Shown here piece by piece: positions 49,543 to 58,404 of a DNA stretch of 64,000 nucleotides (position 1 is the first letter of the stretch; every line of letters starts with the position of its first letter). The stretch lies in the NCBI RefSeq assembly GCF_001999905.1, contig NZ_CP019642.1:25074-89073 (forward strand). The letters run 5' to 3'. Below the pieces are notes generated by a model, which ran no database searches, was not told where the DNA came from, and was given only the letters and a program-made list of their open reading frames with translations. Source of the stretch: Planococcus lenghuensis. Lineage in GTDB: Bacteria; Bacillota; Bacilli; Bacillales_A; Planococcaceae. Both the position numbers and the translations under genes were made by a program.

Positions 49543-50694
49543 ATGATATTTAAAAAAGGCGAACTTTTTAACGGTCCAGGCGGGCTAAGTTTAGCAGCAA
49601 AAAACGCACAGGTTATTCATCCGAAAACAGGAGAAGAGTTTCGAATCGAGCATCTTTGGTCAAACGATTACGATGCTACAGCATGTGAAACCTTCCGGCT
49701 AAATATATGCGAAAATCCTGACGATCCATCTGTCCATTGGGGGCCTGTCGAAGACTTGCCGATCGGCGATAAATCCATTCTTGGGGATATCGATTGTTTT
49801 GCTTTCGGTTTTCCGTGCAATGACTACAGTATAGTAGGGGAATCACGCGGACTGGAAGGAAAATTTGGGCCGCTATATTCATATGGTGTTAAAGTTTTAA
49901 AAGATTATCAGCCAAAGTTTTTTGTAGCTGAGAATGTCGGGGGACTTCAAAGCGCCAATGAAGGAAAAGCCTTTATTCAAATCCTGACGGAACTGGAAGA
50001 CTGCGGTTACAAGCTGACACCTCATTTATACAAGTTTCAGGAATACGGTGTACCGCAGGCAAGACACCGCATTATCATTGTCGGCATCCGAAATGATTTG
50101 ACTGAACAGGGAATCGAATTTAAAGTGCCGGCTCCAACTACACTTGCTTCAACCGACTATAAAACGGCATCTGAAGCTATTTTGAATCCGCCAATACCAG
50201 AAGATGCGCCGAACCACGATATGCCGAAACATACGGCCAAAGTAAAGGAAATGCTGAGCTACATACCGCCGGGCAGCAACGCCTGGTATCCGGGAATTCC
50301 TGAACATTTACAGCTGAAAGTAAAAGGCGCGCGAATGAGTTCTATCTATAAGCGTTTAGATCCAGACCGTCCGGCATACACGGTGACGGGAAGCGGCGGC
50401 GGCGGCACGCATATGTACCACTGGGATGAACTGCGTGCTTTAACGAACCGTGAACGTGCTCGTCTACAGACTTTTCCGGATGACTTCGTATTTGCTGGAA
50501 GCAAAGAAGCTGTTCGAAAACAGATCGGAATGGCTGTACCTCCGCTTGGCGCACAGGTTGTGTTTGAAGCTATCTTAAAGTCATTTGCAGGAATTGAATA
50601 TGATTACGTAGAACCAGCACCGAAGCTTCAGCTTGAAAATCTTCGGGGGAAAAAGAAAGTCACCATTAAAGAAGTAGTAGCAAATATAATTTAG
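49543..50694 (+). CDS. DNA (cytosine-5) methyltransferase
   Basis: 383 residues, AAGGAGCG upstream. Motif I is ELFNGPGGLSLAAKNA, motif IV FGFPCNDYS with catalytic Cys92, motif VI FVAENVGG, motif VIII QARHRIIIVGI, and GMAVPPLGAQVVFEAI for motif X. The target domain is about residues 195-290. Protects host DNA against the AlwI-family nuclease; sequence specificity not readable. Confidence 0.95.
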   Translation: MIFKKGELFNGPGGLSLAAKNAQVIHPKTGEEFRIEHLWSNDYDATACETFRLNICENPDDPSVHWGPVEDLPIGDKSILGDIDCFAFGFPCNDYSIVGESRGLEGKFGPLYSYGVKVLKDYQPKFFVAENVGGLQSANEGKAFIQILTELEDCGYKLTPHLYKFQEYGVPQARHRIIIVGIRNDLTEQGIEFKVPAPTTLASTDYKTASEAILNPPIPEDAPNHDMPKHTAKVKEMLSYIPPGSNAWYPGIPEHLQLKVKGARMSSIYKRLDPDRPAYTVTGSGGGGTHMYHWDELRALTNRERARLQTFPDDFVFAGSKEAVRKQIGMAVPPLGAQVVFEAILKSFAGIEYDYVEPAPKLQLENLRGKKKVTIKEVVANII

Positions 50695-50718
50695 TAAAAG
50701 AGAGTTTGATCTAGGAAA

Positions 50719-50748
50719 GGTGCAGAGATATTTTCTGCGCTTTTTTTA
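50719..50748 (+). terminator. Terminator of the methylase gene
   Basis: GCAGA and TCTGC pair around GATATTT, followed by a seven-T run. Confidence 0.7.
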
Positions 50749-50903
50749 TGGGGTTTTACAAGTGCTACAAATAACGAATTAATATTTATATTAACTATAA
50801 GTACAACAAATAATTACATATTTTTAATATATTTAAATATATCAATTATATAGTTTGTAATTTGTTTTTTTATATGCTATTTTTATGTGAAGGAGTGGTT
50901 AAT

Positions 50904-51137
50904 ATGAATGAAAAACAAGAAAAATTGATGAAGTTTGAAAGAATAGCAGAAAAAAGAGTTTCTGATGTATTGAAAAAAATGCAGTTGATTGGAAATTTAG
51001 CTAATAAAAATAACTATGAGTATACAGATAAGCATGTTAAGCAAATTATTGACTCTCTAGAAAATGAATTGAAGGTACTGAAAAACAAGTTTGCTGAAGG
51101 AAGCAGTGAAAAAACTACTGAATTTAAATTTAAGTGA
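50904..51137 (+). CDS. Small coiled-coil protein, first gene of GHKL module
   Basis: 77 residues from ATG at 50904 (AAGGAGTGG upstream). Lys/Glu-rich helices (EKLMKFERIAEKRVSDVLKK; KQIIDSLENELKVLKNKFAE) suggest a coiled coil. It lies 16 bases before the GHKL ATPase start. No family recognised; similar small helical proteins head comparable modules in other bacteria, I think. Confidence 0.6.
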   Translation: MNEKQEKLMKFERIAEKRVSDVLKKMQLIGNLANKNNYEYTDKHVKQIIDSLENELKVLKNKFAEGSSEKTTEFKFK

Positions 51138-51153
51138 TAGGAGGATGATTAAA

Positions 51154-53013
51154 TTGACTGATATCAAATGGGAATCAGCTGAGAATACTGAGAATTCTAA
51201 GAGTGGATTAAATCATGCAGGAATGGAAAACTTTAAAGACGATCCTTTATTTCATGTTCCACGAGAGTTAACACAAGATACTTTAGATGCTAAAAATACA
51301 GATGCAGAAGGACCAGTACGCATAGTCTTCGAAGAATTAAAAATTAACAAAAAAGAGTTGGAAAAATTCGAAGACATTATCGATCGATTTAAGGCTATAA
51401 GAGATACATGGCCCGATCAAAAAACTAAAAGTCACTTTGATAGAATGGTAATAGAATTTCAAGAGGAAAGAGATCTGCGTGTTTTGGCTGTAAGAGACTA
51501 CAACACGATAGGTTTAAGCCATGTAATTCAAGATAATGAAGAGCAAGATAGTGGTTGGGAAGCCCTAGTTAAAAGTAGTGGGTATTCTAAGAAACCTATT
51601 GGTTCCAACGGTACTAGGGGTTTAGGAAAACATGCGCCTTATTTAGCTTCTAAGTACAGCATGGTTTTTTATAACACTTTGAATATTTCCGAAGAAATTG
51701 GATTTCAAGGTGTAGCCAAGCTTGCAACATATAGAATGGATGGAAAAAAATATCGCGAAAATATTTATTATGGAAATCCAACTGATTTTTCTCCAATAAC
51801 AGAAAAATCTAAGATTCCTAATCATTTCAGAAGAAGTGAAATTGGAACTGATAAGTTTATTATAGGATTCAATTTCGATGAATCTTGGAAAAACCGCTTT
51901 ATCGAAGTAATTGTTGAAAATTTCATGTGGGCAATATTTGAAGGTAAGCTAGTAGTAACGATCGCAGGATTAGAAATTAATCAAGAGAATCTGGGCGAAG
52001 TTATTGCTTCCATTGAAGTACCAGAAGAGAGGGAACATTCTGTTGCATTCGAACATTACTCCGCTTTAACAGCAGGAATAAAGGCTGAATATGAATTTGA
52101 GTTAAAAGGTACTAAAGAAAAACAAAAGGTTGAGCTTTATCTCTTGAAAAATGAAAGTTTTAACAATAGCGTTTCAATGAATCGCAGTTCGGGGATGAAG
52201 ATCTTTGACAAGACTAATTTCCGAAGAGTGCCTGCCAGATTTTCAGGTTTTTTTGTAATCAGAGGAGAAAAATTAAATGAATTACTATCAGAAACTGAAA
52301 CTGCTACTCACAAAGGCTGGCACCCGGACTTAGGAAAACATTTAGATAGCGAAACTCTACAAAAGAACAGTGAAATTAATAGTATTATAAAAAAAATTGA
52401 TAAGTGGATCTCTAGAGAAATTCATGGCTTGGCTCCGAAATTGAAAAAAGACGTAATTGATTTGAGAGGAATTGAAAATATTCTTCCTCAGGTTGGAGAT
52501 CAGATGGACCCTGTAACAAATATCGATAATACGTCCACTCCAGAAAAATTAAAATCAATTAAATTTGTCTCTCATAAATTTAAACACAAAGAGCCTTTAA
52601 GTAACATAAGTCCTGATAAACCAAAGAAACCTAATAAACCAGACAAGCCAGATAAACCAGACAATCCTAGAACACCAGATCGACCTGGTGCTTCAACTAA
52701 CCCCAAGAGACAGGCACAGATTTCTACATTTCGTTTTATTAAAGATGCGAAACAGCCTAATAATTATAAATTAATTATCGTACCAAGCAAAAGTGGCGAA
52801 ATTGATTTGAAAATTCAAGCAAAGGGTGAAAATGGGAAGGTCTCTGAAATTAGTATCAAATTATTTGAAGAGATCATTAATGACCAGAAAGTTGAAATTA
52901 CACCAGTAGAAAACACTATTAAAAAGTTGAGACTAGATAAAGATACCAGACATATTTTTTCTGTCACTATATATGAAGCTGCTACTTATGCATTGGAGAT
53001 GAAAACTTTATGA
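51154..53013 (+). CDS. MORC/MutL-like GHKL ATPase of restriction-linked module
   Basis: 619 residues, TTG start at 51154 with AGGAGG nine bases upstream. The ATP-lid motifs are visible: VPRELTQDTLDAKNTDAEGP (N box with Glu and Asn/Asp), VLAVRDYNTIGLSH (D-x-G box) and GSNGTRGLGKHAPYLASKYS (G2 box). An S5-like domain follows. Near residue 505 a Lys-Pro-Asp repeat (KPNKPDKPDKPDNP) links to a C-terminal domain. Iyer and colleagues described such MutL/MORC homologues in restriction-modification loci. It probably clamps DNA. Confidence 0.75.
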   Translation: MTDIKWESAENTENSKSGLNHAGMENFKDDPLFHVPRELTQDTLDAKNTDAEGPVRIVFEELKINKKELEKFEDIIDRFKAIRDTWPDQKTKSHFDRMVIEFQEERDLRVLAVRDYNTIGLSHVIQDNEEQDSGWEALVKSSGYSKKPIGSNGTRGLGKHAPYLASKYSMVFYNTLNISEEIGFQGVAKLATYRMDGKKYRENIYYGNPTDFSPITEKSKIPNHFRRSEIGTDKFIIGFNFDESWKNRFIEVIVENFMWAIFEGKLVVTIAGLEINQENLGEVIASIEVPEEREHSVAFEHYSALTAGIKAEYEFELKGTKEKQKVELYLLKNESFNNSVSMNRSSGMKIFDKTNFRRVPARFSGFFVIRGEKLNELLSETETATHKGWHPDLGKHLDSETLQKNSEINSIIKKIDKWISREIHGLAPKLKKDVIDLRGIENILPQVGDQMDPVTNIDNTSTPEKLKSIKFVSHKFKHKEPLSNISPDKPKKPNKPDKPDKPDNPRTPDRPGASTNPKRQAQISTFRFIKDAKQPNNYKLIIVPSKSGEIDLKIQAKGENGKVSEISIKLFEEIINDQKVEITPVENTIKKLRLDKDTRHIFSVTIYEAATYALEMKTL

Positions 53014-53858
53014 AAATAAGACAGATTTCATATCCGCATCCTGTTCTCGCTTCATTTAACGATGACTATACTCGAAGCAGTTTTGAAGCTTCAATCGATT
53101 ATAAAATAGGTGAAACTTCTACCGCTTTTAAAATAGCCTATGATTTAAAAAATACAGGCATCGAAAATTTAATTACCACGGGTCAAGCTATTTTTGTTAC
53201 TCATCTAGAATGTGATAGCAGCATGTATCGGGAAGCTTTTTCTTCGAACAGTACTAGCTCAGAATTTGAGGTGCTTAATCGAAAACTTAGTAAACAGGTA
53301 GATGTTACCTTTATGATTGTTGCAGTTGCTGAAATTGAAAACTATAAAAATGACTTATTACATGAAGATTATGAAGAATCGTTAATAGAATTTAATAAGG
53401 GGACTTTTATTGCCGTTCATCAAGGCGGTACGTTAATTTTAGAGAAAGATCCTCTTGTACCAGCTAAATCAATTTTTAATATTATTCCCTCTGATGAGAA
53501 GGATGCTCCCAAATACTCAGTTGGATTGAATGACGATACCATTAGTATTTTATTGCCAAGAGCAACGTACAATACTATCGAGGAATTATCTCGACGGGAA
53601 GAAGTAAATCCACTGCTAATATCAATGTATTACTTACCTGCTCTAATGGAAGCTTTAATTATAGTTGTTGAGGAAGATAGTAAGAGCGAGGATCATTTTG
53701 AAGATTTCGAATGGTATAAATCATTAGAATTGCATCTGCAAAGAATGAACTTAAGCGATAGTAAAGTAGAGGAATTAGGATTAGCTTCAATTTCAAATAT
53801 GGTACTAGCTGAAGTATTTGATAAGGCTATAGATTCCTTGAGCTCTATCTATTTATGA
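53010..53858 (+). CDS. Hypothetical protein of the GHKL module
   Basis: 282 residues. Starts on the ATGA overlap with the GHKL gene, so the two are coupled. YPHPVLASFNDDYTRSSFEA, then a beta-rich core, with LISMYYLPALMEALIIVVEE and a helical C-terminus. No known domain recognised, no signal peptide. Its coupling to the ATPase suggests a complex. Confidence 0.65.
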   Translation: MKIRQISYPHPVLASFNDDYTRSSFEASIDYKIGETSTAFKIAYDLKNTGIENLITTGQAIFVTHLECDSSMYREAFSSNSTSSEFEVLNRKLSKQVDVTFMIVAVAEIENYKNDLLHEDYEESLIEFNKGTFIAVHQGGTLILEKDPLVPAKSIFNIIPSDEKDAPKYSVGLNDDTISILLPRATYNTIEELSRREEVNPLLISMYYLPALMEALIIVVEEDSKSEDHFEDFEWYKSLELHLQRMNLSDSKVEELGLASISNMVLAEVFDKAIDSLSSIYL

Positions 53859-53879
53859 TAAAGAAGGGAAGATGATCTG

Positions 53880-54644
53880 ATGTCCCAATTTTACCTGAAC
53901 CAAAAGAAATATTTAGAGTTGCAACAACAAATCGAAGAGAATACAGACTTATATTATTCGGATAATTCATGGTTAGCAGAAGAACTAGGTATCAAGGAAA
54001 GAAATAGAGCAAATCTCATTGTTAGCAATGAATCAAATCCTAGTTTAGATGACCTGGAAAATGCAATTAAACTCCACAAAACATATATTGATTTACCATA
54101 CAGTCTAGCATCAGATGGGAATTTTTGGAGTTTACTCGCTCATACAGAATATTGGGATTATATGCGAGCACGATGGCCAGTAGAAAAAGCTCGAAAAGAT
54201 CAACTTATGTTTATTGGCAGGCGTTATTTTTTCAAAGAGAAAGGACGTGCCCGAAATGGTTTAGCCAGGTTATGGTGGTTTGCAGAACTAAGTTATGAGG
54301 GTGATTCAGAAGACCCTTACCACTTCACTAGGTTAATGTTGCAAGACCAAGATCTAGCTGGGCAAATTATTGAAAATGCTCACCTATCTAGAAATAGGTT
54401 TGCCTTAAAAGCATTATTTAATCTTTTAAATTATATTTCAGAGCAGGAAAGTGCTGGACGAATTAAAGAATTGACAGGTGAAATGAGACGTAAGCTGATT
54501 CGTGAAGCAGCTCAATATTTAAATCTAACAGGTGCAGTAGAGCTATGGGACATTTTAAGTATCGATGAGGCAGGGAAAAAACTGGAACAATGGGTAGATA
54601 AATACCTTGATAAGTTAAATATGCATGTCTCACAGAAGGTGTAA
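53880..54644 (+). CDS. DUF6339-like protein of the GHKL module
   Basis: 254 residues, AAGGGAAGATG upstream. DGNFWSLLAHTEYWDYMRAR, then RRYFFKEKGRARNGLARLWW, is typical of the DUF6339 helical family, which accompanies GHKL ATPases in defence loci. No nuclease signature seen. Last gene of the module, followed by two terminators. Confidence 0.65.
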   Translation: MSQFYLNQKKYLELQQQIEENTDLYYSDNSWLAEELGIKERNRANLIVSNESNPSLDDLENAIKLHKTYIDLPYSLASDGNFWSLLAHTEYWDYMRARWPVEKARKDQLMFIGRRYFFKEKGRARNGLARLWWFAELSYEGDSEDPYHFTRLMLQDQDLAGQIIENAHLSRNRFALKALFNLLNYISEQESAGRIKELTGEMRRKLIREAAQYLNLTGAVELWDILSIDEAGKKLEQWVDKYLDKLNMHVSQKV

Positions 54645-54663
54645 ATACTTAATATAGAAATAC

Positions 54664-54723
54664 CCTCTCAGAAACGATCGTTTTTGAGAGGTAGAGAAGA
54701 AGATTGAAATCTTCTTCTCTTTC
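54664..54723 (+). terminator. Double terminator
   Basis: CCTCTCA-x-AAACGATCGTTT-x-TGAGAGG is followed by AGAGAAGAAGATT-GA-AATCTTCTTCTCT and TTT. Two consecutive hairpins close the defence island. Confidence 0.85.
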
Positions 54724-55090
54724 ACTTTGGTTTTGTTTTAAAACTCATCTCAAAAACAATTTACCAAAAAGATAGATACAGCGGTTGTTTGACTGCCTTC
54801 ACTGTCTGTGACAATTAAGAAATGCATAAAATGGCAGTGTAGTTTTTGAATAGTCTTCGCTTTACATAGAGAAGCAGAATAAGTGACGGAGACAGTTTAG
54901 GCTCAATGCCTTAAAAAACCCACGGCGCTTGCCTTTTCATGAAGAATTGCCTGCAGAGGCTCTATGTCAAGCGGCAATTCGGTATACATAATGCAATCTA
55001 ACCGACTAGTAAATACACCGCCCTTCACCAAAAGAGTTGATTGCTAAAACATTCACCTCATTGAGAAATACAGAAGAAGTTTTTACGTCT
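54724..55090. other. Non-coding stretch with a possible gene remnant
   Basis: About 370 bases without a gene. On the minus strand a 40-codon frame reads FTSRLDCIMYTELPLDIEPL then QAILHEKASAVGFLRH before a stop near 54910. It has no good start or ribosome binding site, so it is probably a relic. It lies at the junction of the defence island and the sugar operon. Confidence 0.35.
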
Positions 55091-55092
55091 TC

Positions 55093-55148
55093 TTGACATT
55101 CCAATAATAGTCTTATAAAATTTAAAAATAATTAAAATATTGTTTTAA
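55093..55148 (+). promoter_or_regulatory. Promoter and operator of the IclR gene
   Basis: TTGACA (55093-55098) and TATAAA (55115-55120) are 16 bases apart. TTAAAATATTGTTTTAA (55132-55148), a 17-base palindrome downstream of the -10, is repeated with one changed base pair in front of the RidA gene. Confidence 0.75.
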
Positions 55149-55166
55149 TTATTAAAAGGTGGTGCC

Positions 55167-55931
55167 ATGGGAAATTCTTTGCGTAATACATCAGCAGTAA
55201 AAGTTCTTCGGATTCTCGAAGAGATTGTTAAGAATGAAAATGGATTAGGAGTTACAGAATTAGCAAATAATCTAGATTTGAATAAGAGTACTACGTATCG
55301 ATTTCTTGCTACTTTGGAAGAAGAGGGCTATTTGGAACAAAATTCTAGTACTGAAAATTATGTTATTGGTACAAAGTTGTTTGAGTTTTCATCGAAAGTG
55401 GTTAATCAAACGAACTGGACAAAAGCCATTCATCCTTATCTCTTATCACTTAAGAGCAAAATTCAAGAAACAGTCCATTTAGGAATAGAAGATAATGGAG
55501 AAGTAGTTTATATCGACAAAGTAGAATCCGATCGTTCCATTCGCATGTATTCAAAAATCGGACGGCGCTCTCCAATCTTTTGCACTGGCGTCGGTAAAGC
55601 TATTTTGGCTTTTCTGCCACCTGCTACTCAAAAAGAAATAATTGATAACATTCCTTTCAAAAGGTTCACACCGAATACCGTCGCAAATAAAGAAGAACTT
55701 ATGAAAGAGTTAAAGAAGATTAAAGCCCAAGGTTATTCCCTTGATAGGGAAGAGCATGAAGAAGGCGTAAATTGTGCAGCTGCTCCTGTTTTTAATTTTG
55801 AAGGAAAACTTTTAGGTGCAATAAGTGTGGCTGGACCTAAGTCACGAATTAATGATGAAAATTTATTAGACTTAGCTGCTACGGTAAAAGAGACTGCTAC
55901 TTTGATTTCTAAAAGACTGGGCAGTCTCTAA
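55167..55931 (+). CDS. IclR-family transcriptional regulator
   Basis: 254 residues. The N-terminal winged helix (KVLRILEEIVKNENGLGVTE, LNKSTTYRFLATLEEEGYLE) and C-terminal ligand domain (YLLSLKSKIQETVHLGIEDN, FCTGVGKAILAFLPP, INDENLLDLAATVKETATLI) are complete. It resembles KdgR-type repressors. The matching palindromes in front of itself and of the RidA gene suggest it controls both; a KDG-like inducer is likely. Confidence 0.92.
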   Translation: MGNSLRNTSAVKVLRILEEIVKNENGLGVTELANNLDLNKSTTYRFLATLEEEGYLEQNSSTENYVIGTKLFEFSSKVVNQTNWTKAIHPYLLSLKSKIQETVHLGIEDNGEVVYIDKVESDRSIRMYSKIGRRSPIFCTGVGKAILAFLPPATQKEIIDNIPFKRFTPNTVANKEELMKELKKIKAQGYSLDREEHEEGVNCAAAPVFNFEGKLLGAISVAGPKSRINDENLLDLAATVKETATLISKRLGSL

Positions 55932-55945
55932 TTTTTACACATATA

Positions 55946-55962
55946 TTAAAACAGTGTTTTAA
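55946..55962 (+). promoter_or_regulatory. IclR operator before the catabolic operon
   Basis: TTAAAACAGTGTTTTAA is a perfect palindrome of 17 bases. TTTACA (55934-55939) and TTTTAA (from 55957) could be -35/-10 around it. The flanking AATTATTAAAA is shared with the site in front of the iclR gene. Confidence 0.75.
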
Positions 55963-55986
55963 TTATTAAAACAAGGAGTGATTGTA

Positions 55987-56454
55987 ATGGCAAAAGTAGA
56001 AGAAAAACTAAAAGCACTGGGAATTGAACTTCCAGAAGCCCCGAAACCCGCAGCTGTTTACGTTCCGGCCAAAAGATTTGGTGCGAACCTACTCTATATT
56101 TCTGGGCAAGACTGCAGAGATAATGGAGAATTGATTTATAAAGGGAAAGTAGGTTCTGATTTAACTGTCAAACAAGGGTACGAGGCTTCACGACAAACAA
56201 TGATTAACACACTTGCTGTTATTAAAGCAGAGGTAGGAGATCTTGATAAAATAAAGTCTTTTGTGAAACTATTAGGGTTTGTAAATTCAGCAGATGGATT
56301 CGTAGAACAACCATATGTAATTAATGGAGCATCAGAACTTTTAGAAGAAGTGTTTGGAGAAAAAGGAAAACATGCTCGATCAGCACTTTCTGCTAATGAA
56401 CTTCCTTTTAATACACCCGTAGAAATTGAGACAATCGTAGAAATCGAAGAATAG
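55987..56454 (+). CDS. RidA/YjgF family protein
   Basis: 155 residues from ATG at 55987 (AAGGAGTGATTG). It is the longer RidA subgroup with FGANLLYISGQDCRDNGELI, KGKVGSDLTVKQGYEASRQT and HARSALSANELPFNTPVEIE, including the conserved C-terminal Arg. RidA proteins hydrolyse reactive enamine/imine intermediates, which fits an upstream amine-removing step in this operon. Confidence 0.88.
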   Translation: MAKVEEKLKALGIELPEAPKPAAVYVPAKRFGANLLYISGQDCRDNGELIYKGKVGSDLTVKQGYEASRQTMINTLAVIKAEVGDLDKIKSFVKLLGFVNSADGFVEQPYVINGASELLEEVFGEKGKHARSALSANELPFNTPVEIETIVEIEE

Positions 56455-56464
56455 AGGTTAGATT

Positions 56465-57412
56465 ATGGATGTAATAACGCTTGGAGAATCAATGGTGGTC
56501 TTTTCCTCTCCGAGGAATGAATCAATCGTTCAATCAACTAGCGCTTCTATATCAATTGCTGGAGCAGAGTCGAATGTGGCTACTGCTCTTGCAAGGCTCG
56601 GCCACAATGTCAAATGGTTAAGTAGGATTGGAAATGATCCATTCGGCGAAAAAATAATGCATGATTTAAACGCAGAAGGAATTAACACAGAAGATGTAGT
56701 GATTGATGAAAAATCGCCTACGGGTTTAATGTACAAACAAAAAAAGGGGATGCTGGAAACAGAAGTCCTTTACTATCGAAATCAATCAGCAGCCAGAAAA
56801 ATGGATAGCCAAAATGTGAATCTCACTAGGATAGCAGAGGCTAAAATTCTTCATCTGACGGGAATAACTCCCTCTTTAAGTCACTCGTGCAAAGAAATGG
56901 TGTTAGAAGCGATTGAGATAGCCAAAAAACATAATGTGCTTATTAGTTTTGACCCGAATATTCGGTTGAAGCTTTGGGCACTGGAAGATGCAAAAGAAAC
57001 ACTACTTCCTATTATTAGAAAATGTGATTTTTTCTTTCCGGGCCGAGAGGAATTAAAGCAATTAATAGGGACAGATGATTTAGAAGAAACGAAAACTATT
57101 CTCTCTGACTGGGAAGTGCCTGTGACTGTTGTAAAGAATGGAGGGGAGGGAGCTTGGATCCTGGAAGAGGATACGTCTCAATTTATTCCGGCATACCAAG
57201 TTAACCATGTAGTTGATGAAGTCGGAGCAGGAGATGCTTTTGCTTCTGGCTTCTTACATGGATATTTAAACAAACGGAATTATGAAACGTGTGTGAAACT
57301 TGGTCATGCATTAGCAGCCTTCGCAGTCAGTACTGAAGGGGATACTAAGGGTTTACCAACAAAACGAGAGTTAAACTTATTTTGGGAAAAAAGTGGAACT
57401 ACGATCCGGTAA
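56465..57412 (+). CDS. kdgK: PfkB-family sugar kinase, probable KDG kinase
   Basis: 315 residues. MDVITLGESMVVFSS, ISIAGAESNVATALARLGHN, ILHLTGITPSLS and DEVGAGDAFASGFLHG (catalytic Asp) are diagnostic of PfkB kinases. Adjacent KDPG aldolase makes 2-keto-3-deoxygluconate the likely substrate, phosphorylated to KDPG with ATP. Starts 10 bases after the RidA stop. Confidence 0.9.
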   Translation: MDVITLGESMVVFSSPRNESIVQSTSASISIAGAESNVATALARLGHNVKWLSRIGNDPFGEKIMHDLNAEGINTEDVVIDEKSPTGLMYKQKKGMLETEVLYYRNQSAARKMDSQNVNLTRIAEAKILHLTGITPSLSHSCKEMVLEAIEIAKKHNVLISFDPNIRLKLWALEDAKETLLPIIRKCDFFFPGREELKQLIGTDDLEETKTILSDWEVPVTVVKNGGEGAWILEEDTSQFIPAYQVNHVVDEVGAGDAFASGFLHGYLNKRNYETCVKLGHALAAFAVSTEGDTKGLPTKRELNLFWEKSGTTIR

Positions 57413-57423
57413 GGAGGAAGAAC

Positions 57424-58044
57424 ATGATTTCGCAAATTGTGAACCAGAAAATCCTTCCGATTTTACGAGGGCTATCTGAGGAAGATGCCTTTTTCTTAAT
57501 CGATGCTTTCCAAGAAGCGGGATTAAATGTATTTGAAGTTTCATTGAATCAACCAGGAAGTTTGAAATTACTGGAATCAATTAATACAAAGTTTGGAGAA
57601 ACAGTTTCAGTAGGAGCAGGCACAGTGTTGACTAGAGAGATGGCTATTGAAGCAAAAAACTCTGGAGCTACCTTCTTTCTGAGTCCTAGTATATCTCATG
57701 AGGTTTTTGAAAGCGCTAGCATTCTAAATATTCCTTACATACCAGGAGCTTTAACGCCTTCTGAGATTCAGCAAGCACATCAACTGGGTGCGAAGTTAAT
57801 TAAAGTGTTCCCGATTCGTCAATTGGGAGCAACTTATATTAAAGATGTTCTAGCTTCTCTAAACCACGTTGATCTTCTCGCTGTTGGAGGAGTGGACCTT
57901 CACAATACTAAAGAGCTGTTTCAAGCAGGGGTTAAGGGGGTCGGTATCGGAAGCAGTTTAGCAAAGAAAGAGTGGATCAGTAACAGAGATAAAGCACAAA
58001 TTATGAGGACGTTAGAACTCTACAAAAATGAAATTCAAGAATGA
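57424..58044 (+). CDS. eda: KHG/KDPG aldolase
   Basis: 206 residues from ATG at 57424 (AAGGAGGAAG). KILPILRGLSEEDAFFLI, GAGTVLTREMAIEAKNSGA, FFLSPSISHEVFE, LIKVFPIRQLGATYI with the Schiff-base Lys, and LLAVGGVDLHNTKELF make the family clear. Cleaves KDPG to pyruvate and glyceraldehyde-3-phosphate. Acts after the kinase encoded just upstream. Confidence 0.92.
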   Translation: MISQIVNQKILPILRGLSEEDAFFLIDAFQEAGLNVFEVSLNQPGSLKLLESINTKFGETVSVGAGTVLTREMAIEAKNSGATFFLSPSISHEVFESASILNIPYIPGALTPSEIQQAHQLGAKLIKVFPIRQLGATYIKDVLASLNHVDLLAVGGVDLHNTKELFQAGVKGVGIGSSLAKKEWISNRDKAQIMRTLELYKNEIQE

Positions 58045-58059
58045 AGAGGGGGAGTTAAA

Positions 58060-58383
58060 GTGGATTTTGGAAGTGTTTTAATACTAGGGTCAATCATCTT
58101 TTTTGCCATCCTACTTTCTGTTGGTCCCATCATGGAATTAAAAGGAAAAATATTATTTGAAAATCAAGATAAACCCCCAGTTCTAAAAGGGCGTTACGGA
58201 ATGGGAGTCATGTGGTCTGGGGCCTTGCTGTTTGTTTTATCCTTGGTTCTTCGATCAGTCCTACCAGGAGATGTTGTAACTCCCTTTGTAATGGCTGGAT
58301 ATGGGTTATGGATTATCGGCGGAATTATAGCTGTTGCAAGAAATGAAGTGCTGGCCTTTATGGTTCCTGAAAATGAACGGTAA
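58060..58383 (+). CDS. Small membrane protein of the transporter unit
   Basis: 107 residues, GTG start with GAGGGGGAG. Three membrane helices (about 5-24, 48-67, 74-95). No family recognised. It stands directly before the symporter gene and may be an accessory subunit of it. Confidence 0.65.
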   Translation: MDFGSVLILGSIIFFAILLSVGPIMELKGKILFENQDKPPVLKGRYGMGVMWSGALLFVLSLVLRSVLPGDVVTPFVMAGYGLWIIGGIIAVARNEVLAFMVPENER

Positions 58384-58404
58384 CAAGAATAGAGGAGGAT
58401 GGAC

